The notes: a model not told the origin generated them from the sequence alone. Shown: positions 1-8,726, counted from the stretch's first letter. The stretch: 64,000 nt of DNA from Promicromonospora umidemergens (GCF_024171995.1 NZ_JAMTCT010000001.1:310001-374000); one strand, 5' to 3'. Numbers and translations are program-made.

Positions 1-875
1 AGCGTGATGACGCCGATCATCAGGGACGCGGCCGTGGACGCCCCGACCACCCGGCGGCGCAGGAGCCCCAGGTCGAAGATCGGGTGCGCGCTCCTGCGGG
101 CCGACACCGTGAACGCCGCGAGAAGCACCGCCGAGGCGACGAAGATCCCGATCGACTGCCACGACGACCAGCCCCAGGCCGTGCCGCCCTCCAGCAGGCC
201 CAGCACCAGGGCCGTGCTGCCTGCGGTCAGCAGGGCCGCGCCGAGGTAGTCGACCGGCTCCCGCTCGCCCTCGCGCTCCTTCTCGTGGAACCGGCGCCAG
301 AGGACCACGGCGGCCACGGCGGCGATCGGCACGTTGACCCAGAAGATCCAGCGCCAGCTCACGAACTGGCTGAACACGCCACCCAGGGTCGGGCCGAGCA
401 CGGAGGAGGCCGCCCACACGCTCGCGAGGTACCCCTGGATCTTGGCGCGCTCGGCGAGGGTGTAGATGTCGCCGGCGATGGTCATCGACATCGGCATGAT
501 CGCGCCTGCGCCCAGGCCCTGCAGCACGCGGAACCAGATGAGCGCCGGCATGCTCCAGGCGACGGCGCACAGCACCGAGCCGAGCAGGAACAGCCCGATC
601 CCCACCATCATCACGCGCTTGCGCCCGAACACGTCGGCCAGGCGCCCGTACAGGGGGACCGTCACCGCCTGCGCCAGCGTGTACGCGGAGAACAGCCACG
701 GGACCTGCTCGAACGCGCCGAGCTCCCGCGCGACGGTGGTCGACGCCGTGGCGAGGATCGTGACGTCGAGGGCGACGAGCGCCGTGGAGAGCATCAGCGC
801 GCCGAGGATCGGGCCGCGGTCGCCGCGCAGGCCGAGCCGTGCGTCGACGGCGGCGTCGGCGGGCTGCGCGGTCAT
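1..875 (-). CDS. DHA2-family MFS drug exporter (C-terminus beyond window)
   Basis: Reads leftwards from an ATG at 873-875, preceded by an AAGGA ribosome site, and stays open to base 1, so the C-terminal part is missing. The roughly 291 visible residues carry the pattern of 14-helix EmrB/QacA (DHA2) proton-driven multidrug exporters: helix 1 with LDVTILATAS, the loop-2 motif GRLADVFGRKR, and the motif-C-like run VLGPTLGGVFSQFVSWRWIF. The MarR-type gene 93 bp upstream on the same strand is the likely regulator, the usual EmrR/EmrB arrangement. Substrate cannot be told from sequence. Confidence 0.9.
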   Translation of the reverse strand, partial: MTAQPADAAVDARLGLRGDRGPILGALMLSTALVALDVTILATASTTVARELGAFEQVPWLFSAYTLAQAVTVPLYGRLADVFGRKRVMMVGIGLFLLGSVLCAVAWSMPALIWFRVLQGLGAGAIMPMSMTIAGDIYTLAERAKIQGYLASVWAASSVLGPTLGGVFSQFVSWRWIFWVNVPIAAVAAVVLWRRFHEKEREGEREPVDYLGAALLTAGSTALVLGLLEGGTAWGWSSWQSIGIFVASAVLLAAFTVSARRSAHPIFDLGLLRRRVVGASTAASLMIGVIT

Positions 876-904
876 GTCAGGATCCTTCGGGTGTGCTGCA
901 CGAC

Positions 905-915
905 ACTTACAAAGT
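905..915. promoter_or_regulatory. Candidate MarR operator before the MFS gene
   Basis: ACTTACAAAGT is an imperfect palindrome (ACTT-nnn-AAGT) lying between the end of the MarR gene and the exporter start. MarR proteins often bind short AT-richer palindromes of this kind. Position and symmetry are seen; the regulator match is inferred. Confidence 0.35.
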
Positions 916-968
916 TGCCCGGGGCAGCGCCTATTCCCGGCGCCCGGTCGCAGCGCAGGGTCCCGGGG

Positions 969-1520
969 CTAGACCCGGCGATTGCCCGGCCAGCCTTCCG
1001 GGACGGGGCCACGGCCGCCGTCTGGCACCGAGTCGGCGAGGCGGCAGAGCGTGCCGGAGAACGCGTCGACGTCGGCGTCGTCGCCCCCGATGGCGTCCCG
1101 CAGCGTCCGGTCGAACGCGATCGCCGCGGACTTGAGCCTGCGATACAGCACCTCTCCCGCTTCCGTCACCTCGATGCGCTGCACCCGGCGATTCGACTCC
1201 TCCCGGGTGCGCAGGACCAGCCCCCGGTCCTCCATGCCGCGCAGGTGGTGCGTCAGGGTCGCCTCCCGGATGCCGACGGCGCCGGCGAGCTCGCGCTGGG
1301 TGGCCGGCGTGCCCTGGTGCAGGGCGAGCAGGATGTGCCAGACCTGCCAGCTCCCGCCCTCCTCCGTCAGCAGCGCGTCGAACGAGCGCATCACCCGCTG
1401 CACCGAGTGCCACAACGTGACCGCCACCGGCACGGGACCGTGCTGGCCCGCATCGCCTCCCGGCCCCGCTCCAGGGTCGCTGCCGGCTGGTTCGCCGCTG
1501 GGCCGCTCGCGTGGTCGCAT
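969..1520 (-). CDS. MarR-family transcriptional regulator
   Basis: 183 residues. A Gly/Pro-rich N-terminal tail of about 30 residues is followed by a winged helix-turn-helix: WHILLALHQGTPATQRELAGAVG, then EATLTHHLRGMEDRGLVLR and the wing RTREESNRRVQRIEVTEAGE. This is the MarR fold, acting as a ligand-responsive dimeric repressor. The start ATG (1518-1520) lies six bases after TAGTCT read on this strand, a leaderless-type arrangement. It sits upstream of the MFS exporter in the same direction and divergent from the flavin oxidase at 1624, so it may control both. Confidence 0.88.
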   Translation of the reverse strand: MRPRERPSGEPAGSDPGAGPGGDAGQHGPVPVAVTLWHSVQRVMRSFDALLTEEGGSWQVWHILLALHQGTPATQRELAGAVGIREATLTHHLRGMEDRGLVLRTREESNRRVQRIEVTEAGEVLYRRLKSAAIAFDRTLRDAIGGDDADVDAFSGTLCRLADSVPDGGRGPVPEGWPGNRRV

Positions 1521-1561
1521 GAGCGCAGACTAATTCGAACCTCGCCGAAATGCATTGACGC

Positions 1562-1580
1562 CTAATCCTTAGATCCCTAA
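1562..1580. promoter_or_regulatory. Overlapping CTAA/TTAG palindromes in divergent promoter
   Basis: CTAATCCTTAG (1562-1572) and TTAGATCCCTAA (1569-1580) overlap between the divergent MarR and flavin-oxidase genes. Both are inverted repeats of CTAA/TTAG, in an AT-richer patch of an otherwise GC-rich region. This is a plausible MarR operator or promoter core. Confidence 0.35.
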
Positions 1581-1623
1581 CGTTGTCGGTGCAAGGTTCG
1601 CGCACCCCACGAGGAGACCTGAG

Positions 1624-3057
1624 ATGGCCATGCAGGACAGCACCGGTACCGCCAGCCTCACCCGCACCACCACCCAGCTCTCACCCGAGGTGCTCGACGA
1701 CGCCCTGGCCCCGCTCGCGGCCGCGCTCGGCGACCGCCTGCTCACACCCTCCGCCGCAGCGTTCGCCGAGACGGCAGTCGTGTTCATGGGCGGCCCGGAG
1801 CGCACTCCGGCCGCGGTCGCGCGAGTACGGGACACCGCCGAGGTGGCCGCGGTGCTCGCCGTCGCGCGCGAGACAGGGCTGCCGCTCGCGGTCCGCAGCG
1901 GCGGGCACAGCTACGTCCGGCACGGTCTGGCCGACGGCGGGCTCGTCCTGGACCTGCGCCTCATGGACGGCGTCGAGATCGACGCGGCCGCCGGCGTCGG
2001 GCACGCGCAGGGCGGTGTCCTCGCCGGCGCCTATGTGACGGCCGCGGGCGAGCACGGTCTGGCCACCGGATTCGGCGACACCGGGAGCGTCGGCATCGCG
2101 GGCCTCGCGCTCGGCGGCGGCATCGGCTACCTCAGCCGGCTCGACGGCCTCACCCTCGACAGCCTGCTGGGCGCCGAGGTGGTCCTCGCGGACGGGACGG
2201 TGGTGGAGACCAACCCTGACGAGCACCCCGACCTCTACTGGGCGCTGCGGGGCGGCGGCGGGAACTTCGGCGTCGTGACCCGGCTCGACCTGCGGCTGCG
2301 CGAGCTGCCGGTGGTCACGGGCGGCATGCTCGCGTGGGCAGCCGAACCGGGCACCCTCACCACGATCCTCACGGCGCTCGCCGAGGCGCCCGCCGAGCTG
2401 TCGGCCATGGTCAACGTGATGGTCGCGCCGCCGATGCCGATGATCCCGGCCGAGCTGCACGGCAAGCCGCTCGTCATGGCGCTGGTGTGCTTCGCGGGCC
2501 CGGCGTCCGACGCGGAGGCATCGCTCGCCCGCCTGCGTGCGCCCGGCGCGGTGCACGACAGCGTGGGCGAGATCGCGTACCCCGAGATGTTCGCGGGTGT
2601 CGGCGGGCCTGCCGGCGGAGCCACGGCCGCCGCCCGGACCGGGTTCCTCGGCGACGGTGTCTGGGCGCCCTCCGAGGAGTGGTCCGCTGCCGCGATCGAG
2701 GCGGTGTCCGGCGCGACGCACGGACTGGCCGTGGTGAACCTGCGTCCGATGGGCGGCGCGATTGCCGGCACCGGGGCTTCCGCGACGGCTTTCGCGCACA
2801 GGGACGCCGCGTGGATGGTCACCGTGCAGGGGCTGGTGCCGGACCCCGACGCCGTGCCGGCGCTCCGCGAGTGGGTGGAGTCGGCGGCCGGCGAGCTCGG
2901 CGTCGGTGGCAGGGGCTACGTGAACTTCATGGGCGACACCACGCCGCAGGACGTGCGCGATGCCTACCCCGAGGCGACGCTCGCCCGGCTGCGCGAGGTG
3001 AAGCGGGCGTACGACCCGCAGAACCTTTTCGCGTCGAACCACAACGTGGCGCCGTGA
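1624..3057 (+). CDS. FAD-binding (PCMH/BBE) oxidoreductase
   Basis: 477 residues; GAGGAG lies just before the ATG. The N-terminal FAD-binding PCMH domain has the SGGHS motif, with His95 the expected covalent 8-alpha-histidyl-FAD site. GSVGIAGLALGGGIGYLSR follows, without the Cys that would make a bicovalent flavin, and the C-terminal berberine-bridge segment ends YDPQNLFASNHN. The family (6-hydroxy-D-nicotine oxidase, oligosaccharide oxidases, berberine-bridge enzymes) oxidises alcohols or amines with O2. No Tat or Sec signal is visible, so it is probably cytoplasmic. Divergent from MarR, which may respond to its substrate or product. Confidence 0.88.
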   Translation: MAMQDSTGTASLTRTTTQLSPEVLDDALAPLAAALGDRLLTPSAAAFAETAVVFMGGPERTPAAVARVRDTAEVAAVLAVARETGLPLAVRSGGHSYVRHGLADGGLVLDLRLMDGVEIDAAAGVGHAQGGVLAGAYVTAAGEHGLATGFGDTGSVGIAGLALGGGIGYLSRLDGLTLDSLLGAEVVLADGTVVETNPDEHPDLYWALRGGGGNFGVVTRLDLRLRELPVVTGGMLAWAAEPGTLTTILTALAEAPAELSAMVNVMVAPPMPMIPAELHGKPLVMALVCFAGPASDAEASLARLRAPGAVHDSVGEIAYPEMFAGVGGPAGGATAAARTGFLGDGVWAPSEEWSAAAIEAVSGATHGLAVVNLRPMGGAIAGTGASATAFAHRDAAWMVTVQGLVPDPDAVPALREWVESAAGELGVGGRGYVNFMGDTTPQDVRDAYPEATLARLREVKRAYDPQNLFASNHNVAP

Positions 3058-3151
3058 CGGGTTAATCGTTACGGGCGATTGTCCGGCCGTCGTCGGGCTC
3101 CGAGGATCGAGCACACCACGATCTCTCGGAGCACCGACGAAGGAGCTGGAC

Positions 3152-3871
3152 GTGACCCTCTACAAGACGCTCGGCCGGGTCCGGGCGACGGCGCTGGTCG
3201 CCGTGCTGGGCCTGCTCATGGCGGCGGCGATCGTCGTCGTACAACCGAACCCGCCCGCCGCGTACGCGCACGGCGGGCTCACCTACCCGGCCACCCGCAC
3301 CTACGCGTGCTACGTGGACGGGATCGAGAACGGCCAGGGCGGCGGCCTGAACCCGCAGAACCCGATGTGCCAGAACGCGTACGCCGTGAACGGGAACTAC
3401 CCGTTCTACAACTGGTTCGGCAACCTGCTCAGCGACGCCGACGGGCGCCACAGGGAGGTGGTGCCCGACGGGAACCTGTGCGGGCCGCAGGAATCGTTCT
3501 CCGCGTTCCGCGAGCCGGGCACCGAGTGGCCGACGACGACGCTCGTGCCCGGCCAGACCATCACGTTCTCGTACAACGCCTGGGCCAAGCACCCCGGCAC
3601 GTGGACGCAGTACATCACCAAGGACGGGTGGGACCCGTCCCAGCCGCTCGCGTGGGACGACCTCGAGCCCGCACCGTTCGACGAGGTGACCAACCCGCCC
3701 CTGCGCCCGGGTGGGCCGCAGGGGGACGAGTACTACTGGGACGCCACGCTGCCGTACAAGTCCGGGTACCACGTCATCTACTCGATCTGGACCCGGTCCG
3801 ACAGCCCGGAGGCGTTCTACAACTGCGCCGACGTGGTGTTCACCGCGCCCACGCCGACCTCGCCGAGGTAG
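3152..3871 (+). CDS. Secreted AA10 lytic polysaccharide monooxygenase
   Basis: 239 residues with a GTG start, 7 nt after AAGGAG. Residues 1-39 form a Sec signal peptide ending AYA, so cleavage would expose His40. His40 and His147 (in AWAKHPGTW) make the copper histidine brace. The mature start HGGLTYPATRTYAC, four paired-looking cysteines and GYHVIYSIWTRSDSPEAFYNC are typical of AA10 enzymes. They oxidatively cut crystalline cellulose or chitin using O2 or H2O2. There is no carbohydrate-binding module. Monocistronic, ending in a strong hairpin. Substrate choice is not settled by sequence. Confidence 0.93.
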   Translation: MTLYKTLGRVRATALVAVLGLLMAAAIVVVQPNPPAAYAHGGLTYPATRTYACYVDGIENGQGGGLNPQNPMCQNAYAVNGNYPFYNWFGNLLSDADGRHREVVPDGNLCGPQESFSAFREPGTEWPTTTLVPGQTITFSYNAWAKHPGTWTQYITKDGWDPSQPLAWDDLEPAPFDEVTNPPLRPGGPQGDEYYWDATLPYKSGYHVIYSIWTRSDSPEAFYNCADVVFTAPTPTSPR

Positions 3872-3890
3872 AGCCGCAGCGGGACAGACC

Positions 3891-3926
3891 CGGCCGCGGC
3901 GCCCTCGTCGGAGGGCGCCGCGGCCG
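3891..3926. terminator. Bidirectional 16-bp GC hairpin
   Basis: A perfect 16-bp stem (3891-3906 with 3911-3926) closes on a GTCG tetraloop. It lies between the convergent LPMO and aldo/keto reductase genes, 20 bp after one stop and 4 bp before the other. There is no U-tract, as is common for actinobacterial terminators. Confidence 0.75.
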
Positions 3927-3930
3927 ACCG

Positions 3931-4863
3931 CTACGGAACGGTGTAGCCCGCCGCGCGGAACAGCTCGTACCACTCGGCGCGCGTCAGCGGCAGGTCGGAG
4001 CCGAGGGCCGCGCCCGCCACCCGCTCGGGGCTGGTGGTGCCGAGCACCACCTGCATCTGCGCGGGGTGACGCGTGATCCAAGCGGTGGCGATCGCGATGG
4101 CCGGAACGGAGTACTGCGCGGCGAGCCGGTCGATGACGGCGTTCAGCTCCGGGTACTCCGGCGAGCCGAGGAACACCCCGCTGAAGAACCCCGCCTGGAA
4201 CGGCGACCAGGCCTGCACCGTGATGTCGTTCAGGCGGCAGTAGTCGAGCGTGCCGGAGTCCCGGCTGACCGACTGCTCCAGCGCCTGCATGTTCGCGGCC
4301 ACACCTTGCGCCACGAGCGGGGCGTGGGTCACGGACAGCTGGAGCTGGTTGGCGACGATCGGCTGCGACACCGACTTGCGCAGCAGCTCGATCTGGCCCG
4401 GCGTGTGGTTGGAGACGCCGAAGGAGCGCACCTTGCCCGACGCCGACAGCTCGTCGAACGCGCGCGCCACCTCGTCCGGCTCCACGAGGGCGTCCGGGCG
4501 GTGGAGCAGCAGGATGTCGATGTAGTCGGTGCCGAGCGCGGCCAGCGAGCCGTCGACGGACTCGATGATGTGCTCGTACGAGAAGTCGAAGTACGGCCCG
4601 TCGCCCACGATGCCGGCCTTGGTCTGGAGCACGACCTGCTCGCGCTCGGACGAGGTCAGCCGCATCGCCTCGGCGAACCGCTTCTCGCAGCCGTGCGGGC
4701 CTGAGCCGTAGACGTCGGCGTGGTCGAAGAACGAGATGCCTGCGTCCCTCGCGGTCTTGATCAGGGTGCGCACCTCCTCGTCCGTCTTCTCCTGGATGCG
4801 CATCAGGCCAAGGACGACGTTCGGGACGGTGAGCTGTGTCCCGGGGAGGGTGAAGGTCTTCAT
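3931..4863 (-). CDS. Aldo/keto reductase
   Basis: 310 residues. The start is set at the ATG of MKTFTLPGTQLTV; the open frame continues upstream but loses family similarity. It is a (beta/alpha)8 NADPH-dependent carbonyl reductase with the catalytic tetrad visible: Asp in DHADVYG, Tyr five residues on, Lys in LQTKAG and His in LLLHRPD. The closest type by pattern is the YdhF-like group (GVSNHTPGQIELL, QAWSPFQAG). It lies 62 bp downstream of a second aldo/keto reductase on the same strand, divergent from a LysR regulator. Confidence 0.9.
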   Translation of the reverse strand: MKTFTLPGTQLTVPNVVLGLMRIQEKTDEEVRTLIKTARDAGISFFDHADVYGSGPHGCEKRFAEAMRLTSSEREQVVLQTKAGIVGDGPYFDFSYEHIIESVDGSLAALGTDYIDILLLHRPDALVEPDEVARAFDELSASGKVRSFGVSNHTPGQIELLRKSVSQPIVANQLQLSVTHAPLVAQGVAANMQALEQSVSRDSGTLDYCRLNDITVQAWSPFQAGFFSGVFLGSPEYPELNAVIDRLAAQYSVPAIAIATAWITRHPAQMQVVLGTTSPERVAGAALGSDLPLTRAEWYELFRAAGYTVP

Positions 4864-4925
4864 GAGGTCCTTTTCTCGTGGTGTCTTGCGCGGGCCGTGT
4901 GCGGTCTTGCGAGGCGTCCGGACGC

Positions 4926-5798
4926 TCAGGCGCCGGCGGCGCTGAGCCGCGCCACCTCGTCGTCGGTGAGCGTCAGGTCCGCCGCCTGCGCGGAGTCCTG
5001 GACGCTCTCCGGCCGCGACGCGCCGGGGATCGGCACGACGACCGGGGCGAGCGCGAGCTCCCACGCGAGCGTCACGCGGAACGGCGAGACCCCGTGCGCC
5101 TCCGCTACCTCGAGGAACGCCGCGTACTCCGCGCCGAGCTCGCCGGAGCGGGCCAGCGCGATGCCGCCGAGCGGGCTCCACGGGAGGAACGCGATGCCCA
5201 GCTGCGCGCACAGCTCGAGCTCGGGCAGCGACGAGCGGAACCGCGGTGAGAACTGGTTCTGGACCGAGACGAGGCGCCCGCCCAGGATGTCGTTGGCCTC
5301 GCGGATCTGGTCGGGGTTCGCGTTGGAGATGCCGGCCATCTCGATGACGCCCTCGTCGAGCAGGTCGCGGATCGCACCCACCGAGTCGCCGTAGGGCACG
5401 TTCGGGTCGGGCCGGTGGAACTGGTACAGGCCGATGGCCTCGACGCCGAGCCGCTTGGCCGAGGCCTTCACGGCCACCTTCAGGTACTCGGGCCGCCCGT
5501 CCTTGGTCCAGGAGCCGTCACCCGGACGCAGGTGCCCGCCCTTGGTGGCGACGAGGACGCCGGAGGTGTCGCCACCGTAGGAGCGCAGGGCCGCTGCGAT
5601 GAGCTCCTCGTTGTGGCCCACCTCGTCGGCGTGCTGGTGGTAGGCGTCAGCGGTGTCGATCAGGGTGACGCCGGCGTCGAGGGCCGCGTGGATCGTGGCG
5701 ATCGAGCGGTCGCGGTCGGGTCGACCCTCGATGGACATCGGCATGCCGCCGAGACCGATCGCGGAGACGGCCCGGCCGCCGATGGTGCGGTTCTGCAT
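4926..5798 (-). CDS. Aldo/keto reductase
   Basis: 290 residues. The start is chosen at the ATG of MQNRTIGGRAV, with GAGGAGC at good spacing upstream. It has the AKR barrel with the tetrad Asp/Tyr in DTADAYH, Lys in VATKGG and His in QFHRPD, plus the cofactor segment IPGASRPESVQDSAQA near the C-terminus. The form resembles YajO/pyridoxal-reductase-type AKRs. First gene of a two-gene unit transcribed away from the LysR gene, so probably its regulatory target. The substrate is unknown. Confidence 0.9.
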   Translation of the reverse strand: MQNRTIGGRAVSAIGLGGMPMSIEGRPDRDRSIATIHAALDAGVTLIDTADAYHQHADEVGHNEELIAAALRSYGGDTSGVLVATKGGHLRPGDGSWTKDGRPEYLKVAVKASAKRLGVEAIGLYQFHRPDPNVPYGDSVGAIRDLLDEGVIEMAGISNANPDQIREANDILGGRLVSVQNQFSPRFRSSLPELELCAQLGIAFLPWSPLGGIALARSGELGAEYAAFLEVAEAHGVSPFRVTLAWELALAPVVVPIPGASRPESVQDSAQAADLTLTDDEVARLSAAGA

Positions 5799-5835
5799 GA
5801 GTAGCTCCTCGTGTCGCAACGGGTTCGAGCCTGAG

Positions 5836-5888
5836 ACTAGGAAGCGATAACCTAGAAGTCCAACAACTCCTCATCATCATTCCTAGAA
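5836..5888. promoter_or_regulatory. LysR-type operator region (three CCTAG sites)
   Basis: The divergent promoter between the reductases and lysR contains CTAGG (5837-5841), CCTAG (5851-5855) and CCTAG (5882-5886). The first two form the inverted repeat CTAGG-N9-CCTAG. The third repeats CCTAGAA 31 bp away, about three helical turns. This fits a recognition site plus activation site for a divergently encoded LysR protein. Confidence 0.5.
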
Positions 5889-5901
5889 CTGGTATTGCTT
5901 A

Positions 5902-6786
5902 ATGGAACTGCGTCAGATGGAATACCTCGTCGCCCTCGCGGACGAGCGGCAGTTCACCCGGGCCGCCGAGGTCACCGGCGTCTCCCAGTCCGGGCTGTCC
6001 GCCGCGATCCGCAACCTCGAGGTCGAGCTGGGCACCAGGCTGTTCACCCGGACCACGCGCAAGGTCGAGCCGACCGAGGCGGGCCTGGCGCTGCTGCCCT
6101 TCGCCCGTACCATGCTCTCCTCCGCGACGGAGGCGCGCGACGCGGTGGTGCAGGTCTCCCGCGAGCTCGCGGGGACGCTGCGGGTCGGGTCGGAGCAGTG
6201 CCTCGGCGTCGTCGACGTCGCTTCCCTGCTCGAGCGTTTCCACCGCCGCTACCCGCTGGTGGAGATCGCGTTCACGCAGGCCGGCTCGCACGAGCTGCTG
6301 GCAGGGGTGCGCGACGGCGACCTCGACGCCGCGTTCGTCGCCACCACCGACCACGTCGGCGTGCTGCCGCGCACCGTCCTGGGCCAGGAGCCGGTGGTGC
6401 TGCTGTGCCCGCCGGAGCACCCGCTCGCGTCCCGCCCGGCCGTTGGCCGGGACGAGCTCGGCGGCGAGAGCTTCATCGACTTCCACCCGTCCTGGGCGGT
6501 GCGGCAGCTCAACGACGACGCCTTCGGCGCGCAGAACGTGCACCGCCGGGTGCGGTTCACCGTCAACGACGTGCACACGCTGCTCGACCTGGTCGACCGC
6601 GGGCTCGGTGTCGCCCTCGTGCCGCGGCACGTCGCGGCCAAGCCGCAGGCCGCCCGGCTCGTGGCCGTGCCCGTCGCGTCGGACGGCGTCGCGGACTGGG
6701 TGGTCTCGGTGGTCACCGGCTCGGACCGCCAGGACTCCCCGTCCCCGCACCTGCTCGAGCTCCTGACCGACGCCCCGTCCTGCTGA
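5902..6786 (+). CDS. LysR-family transcriptional regulator
   Basis: 294 residues. The N-terminal winged HTH begins MELRQMEYLVALADERQF and includes TGVSQSGLSAAIRNLEVELG. The C-terminal part (about 90-290) is a periplasmic-binding-protein-like effector domain, with GTLRVGSEQCLGV opening it. Homologues act as tetramers that bend DNA and sense small molecules. Divergent from the two aldo/keto reductases with CCTAG repeats between, so it most likely controls them and itself. Confidence 0.92.
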   Translation: MELRQMEYLVALADERQFTRAAEVTGVSQSGLSAAIRNLEVELGTRLFTRTTRKVEPTEAGLALLPFARTMLSSATEARDAVVQVSRELAGTLRVGSEQCLGVVDVASLLERFHRRYPLVEIAFTQAGSHELLAGVRDGDLDAAFVATTDHVGVLPRTVLGQEPVVLLCPPEHPLASRPAVGRDELGGESFIDFHPSWAVRQLNDDAFGAQNVHRRVRFTVNDVHTLLDLVDRGLGVALVPRHVAAKPQAARLVAVPVASDGVADWVVSVVTGSDRQDSPSPHLLELLTDAPSC

Positions 6787-6791
6787 AAACC

Positions 6792-6819
6792 TTCCACTGT
6801 AAGAATTTCTGAGTACCAT
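6792..6819 (+). promoter_or_regulatory. Candidate promoter of the isomerase/dehydrogenase pair
   Basis: TTCCAC (6792-6797) and TACCAT (6814-6819) are separated by 16 bp in an AT-richer patch right after the lysR stop. They resemble -35 and -10 elements and sit about 57 bp before the next start. Confidence 0.4.
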
Positions 6820-6876
6820 CGGGTGGGGTCGCGACGGGGCGGCCGGCGAGACGTCAGGTCGAACGAAGGGGTTCCC

Positions 6877-7626
6877 ATGCCGACAACGATGCCAACGACA
6901 TCCGTGCAGCTTTTCTCGGTCCGAGACGCGATAGCCGAAGACCTGGACGGCGCCGTCGCGCGCCTGGCCGAGATCGGGCTCCAGCACGTGGAGCCGTACG
7001 CCTTTCACGAGCGCAGAGAGGAGTACCGGCGCGCGTTCGCGGCGGCCGGCGTGACGGCGCCGTCGGGCCACGCGCCCGTGATCAGGTCGGAGACTCCCGA
7101 GGCGATCTTCGACGCGGCGGCCGCGCTGGAGATCGGCACCGTGATCGACCCCTTCATCCCTGAGGAGCACTGGCAGACCGCCGACCAGGTGGCCGACCTC
7201 GCCGAGCGGGTGAACGGGCTCGCGACGCTGGCCGCCGAGCGCGGCCTGCGGTTCGGGTACCACAACCACAGCTGGGAGCTGAGCACCCGCATCGAGGGCC
7301 GGCACGCGCTCGAGCTGTTCGTCGAGCACCTGGACCCGGCGGTCGTGCTGGAGGTCGACACCTACTGGACCGGCGTCGGCGGCGCCGACACCCCTGCGCT
7401 GCTCAGGGCGCTGGGCGACCGCGTGGGCCTCATCCACGTCAAGGACGGCACGCTGGACGGTGACGTGCTCAAGCAGCAGCCGGCCGGCTCCGGCGAGATC
7501 GGAGTGCCGGCCATCCTGGCCGCCGCCCCTCGGGCGACCCGGGTGATCGAGTTCGACGCGTATGCCGGAGACGTTTTCGCGGGCATCGCGCAGTCGCTCG
7601 CCTGGCTGACGGAGAACGACCGATGA
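6877..7626 (+). CDS. Sugar phosphate isomerase/epimerase (xylose-isomerase-like TIM barrel)
   Basis: 249 residues. The start is placed at the ATG of MPTTMPTTSVQLFS, after GAAGGGG; an upstream in-frame start would add 18 unconserved residues. TIM-barrel landmarks include SVQLFSVRDAI, GYHNHSWEL, LEVDTYWTGVGGAD and LIHVKDG, whose His/Glu/Asp residues form the divalent-metal site of this family (IolE/IolI/IolH-like). Its stop overlaps the start of the following Gfo/Idh/MocA gene (ATGA), a pairing often used for oxidised-sugar or inositol-like catabolism. The true substrate is open. Confidence 0.88.
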   Translation: MPTTMPTTSVQLFSVRDAIAEDLDGAVARLAEIGLQHVEPYAFHERREEYRRAFAAAGVTAPSGHAPVIRSETPEAIFDAAAALEIGTVIDPFIPEEHWQTADQVADLAERVNGLATLAAERGLRFGYHNHSWELSTRIEGRHALELFVEHLDPAVVLEVDTYWTGVGGADTPALLRALGDRVGLIHVKDGTLDGDVLKQQPAGSGEIGVPAILAAAPRATRVIEFDAYAGDVFAGIAQSLAWLTENDR

Positions 7627-8726
7627 GCCGCGTGGCGGGCGTCGGCATCATCGGCGCAGGCAACATCTCGACCCAGTACCTGGAGAACCTGAACCGGTTC
7701 CCCGACGTCGAGGTCCGGTTCGTCGCAGACCTCGACCACGCGCGCGCCGCGGCGCAGGCCCAGGCGTACGGCGTGCAGGCGTCGGGCAGCGTGGACGAGC
7801 TGCTGGCCCGCGAGGACATCGAGGTGGTCGTGAACCTCACCGTCCCCGCCGTGCACGCCGACGTCGGGCACCGCGTCCTTGCCGCAGGGAAGCACGTGTG
7901 GAGCGAGAAGCCCCTCGCGCTCGACCGGGCCGCGGCGTCGGCCCTGCTGGCCGACGCGGAAGCGCGCGGCCTGCGCGTCGCGTGCGCTCCCGACACGGTG
8001 CTGGGCGCCGGCATCCAGACCGCGCTCCGGGCGATCGCGCGCGGCGACATCGGGGACCCGCTGACGGCGACCACGATGTTCCACGTGCCGGGCCCGGAGT
8101 CGTGGCATCCCAGTCCCGACTTCCTGTTCGCGCTCGGCGGGGGCCCGCTGTTCGACATGGGCCCCTACTACGTGACCACGCTCGTGCACGTCTTCGGGTC
8201 CGCGACGCGGGTCCAAGCGGTCGCCTCCACCTCCCGCCCGACCCGGACCATCGGCAGCGGTCCCCGGGCCGGCGAGGTGTTCGACGTGCTGGTCCCGACG
8301 CACCACGCCGCGCTGATCGAGTTCGGCCCGGGGCGCTCGGCGCAGTCGACGTTCTCGTTCCAGCACGCGCTGCGCCGGAACGGGTTCGTGGAGATCAACG
8401 GCACCGAAGGCACGATCAGCCTGCCGGACCCCAACGAGTTCGGCGGGGACTCGACCCTGTGGCGGTACGGGTCCGACGAGCCGACGACGCTCCCGGCAGT
8501 CGGCCCCGAGCTCGGGCGCGGCGCAGGGGTGGTCGACCTGGTGCGCTCGATCCGCGACGGGGGCACCGAGCGCGCTTCGGGGGCGGTAGCCTCGCACGTC
8601 CTGGACATCCTGCTCGCGGTCCGGGACGCGGCGGACGGCGGCAAGCCCGTCGAGATCGACTCCGCCGTCGGGCCCGTGGCGCCCCTGCCGGACGGCTGGG
8701 ACCCCACCATCGTGTCACCGGCGTAG
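7623..8726 (+). CDS. Gfo/Idh/MocA-family NAD(P)-dependent dehydrogenase
   Basis: 367 residues, translationally coupled (ATGA) to the isomerase gene. The N-terminal Rossmann fold has GIIGAGNISTQYLENL and the family motif EKPLALD, whose Lys is the conserved catalytic or structural residue. The C-terminal alpha/beta domain includes GGGPLFDMGPYYVTTLVHVFG, with the expected Asp/His pair. These enzymes oxidise or reduce cyclitols and sugars. With the upstream isomerase it forms a small sugar-processing unit. No transporter lies next to it. Confidence 0.9.
   Translation: MSRVAGVGIIGAGNISTQYLENLNRFPDVEVRFVADLDHARAAAQAQAYGVQASGSVDELLAREDIEVVVNLTVPAVHADVGHRVLAAGKHVWSEKPLALDRAAASALLADAEARGLRVACAPDTVLGAGIQTALRAIARGDIGDPLTATTMFHVPGPESWHPSPDFLFALGGGPLFDMGPYYVTTLVHVFGSATRVQAVASTSRPTRTIGSGPRAGEVFDVLVPTHHAALIEFGPGRSAQSTFSFQHALRRNGFVEINGTEGTISLPDPNEFGGDSTLWRYGSDEPTTLPAVGPELGRGAGVVDLVRSIRDGGTERASGAVASHVLDILLAVRDAADGGKPVEIDSAVGPVAPLPDGWDPTIVSPA

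Noticed and set aside
84-1565. Long plus-strand open frame of 493 codons over the MFS and MarR genes
   Set aside because: It is antisense to two well-supported family members and its translation is Arg/Pro/His-rich with no domain, as expected for a shadow frame in high-GC DNA.
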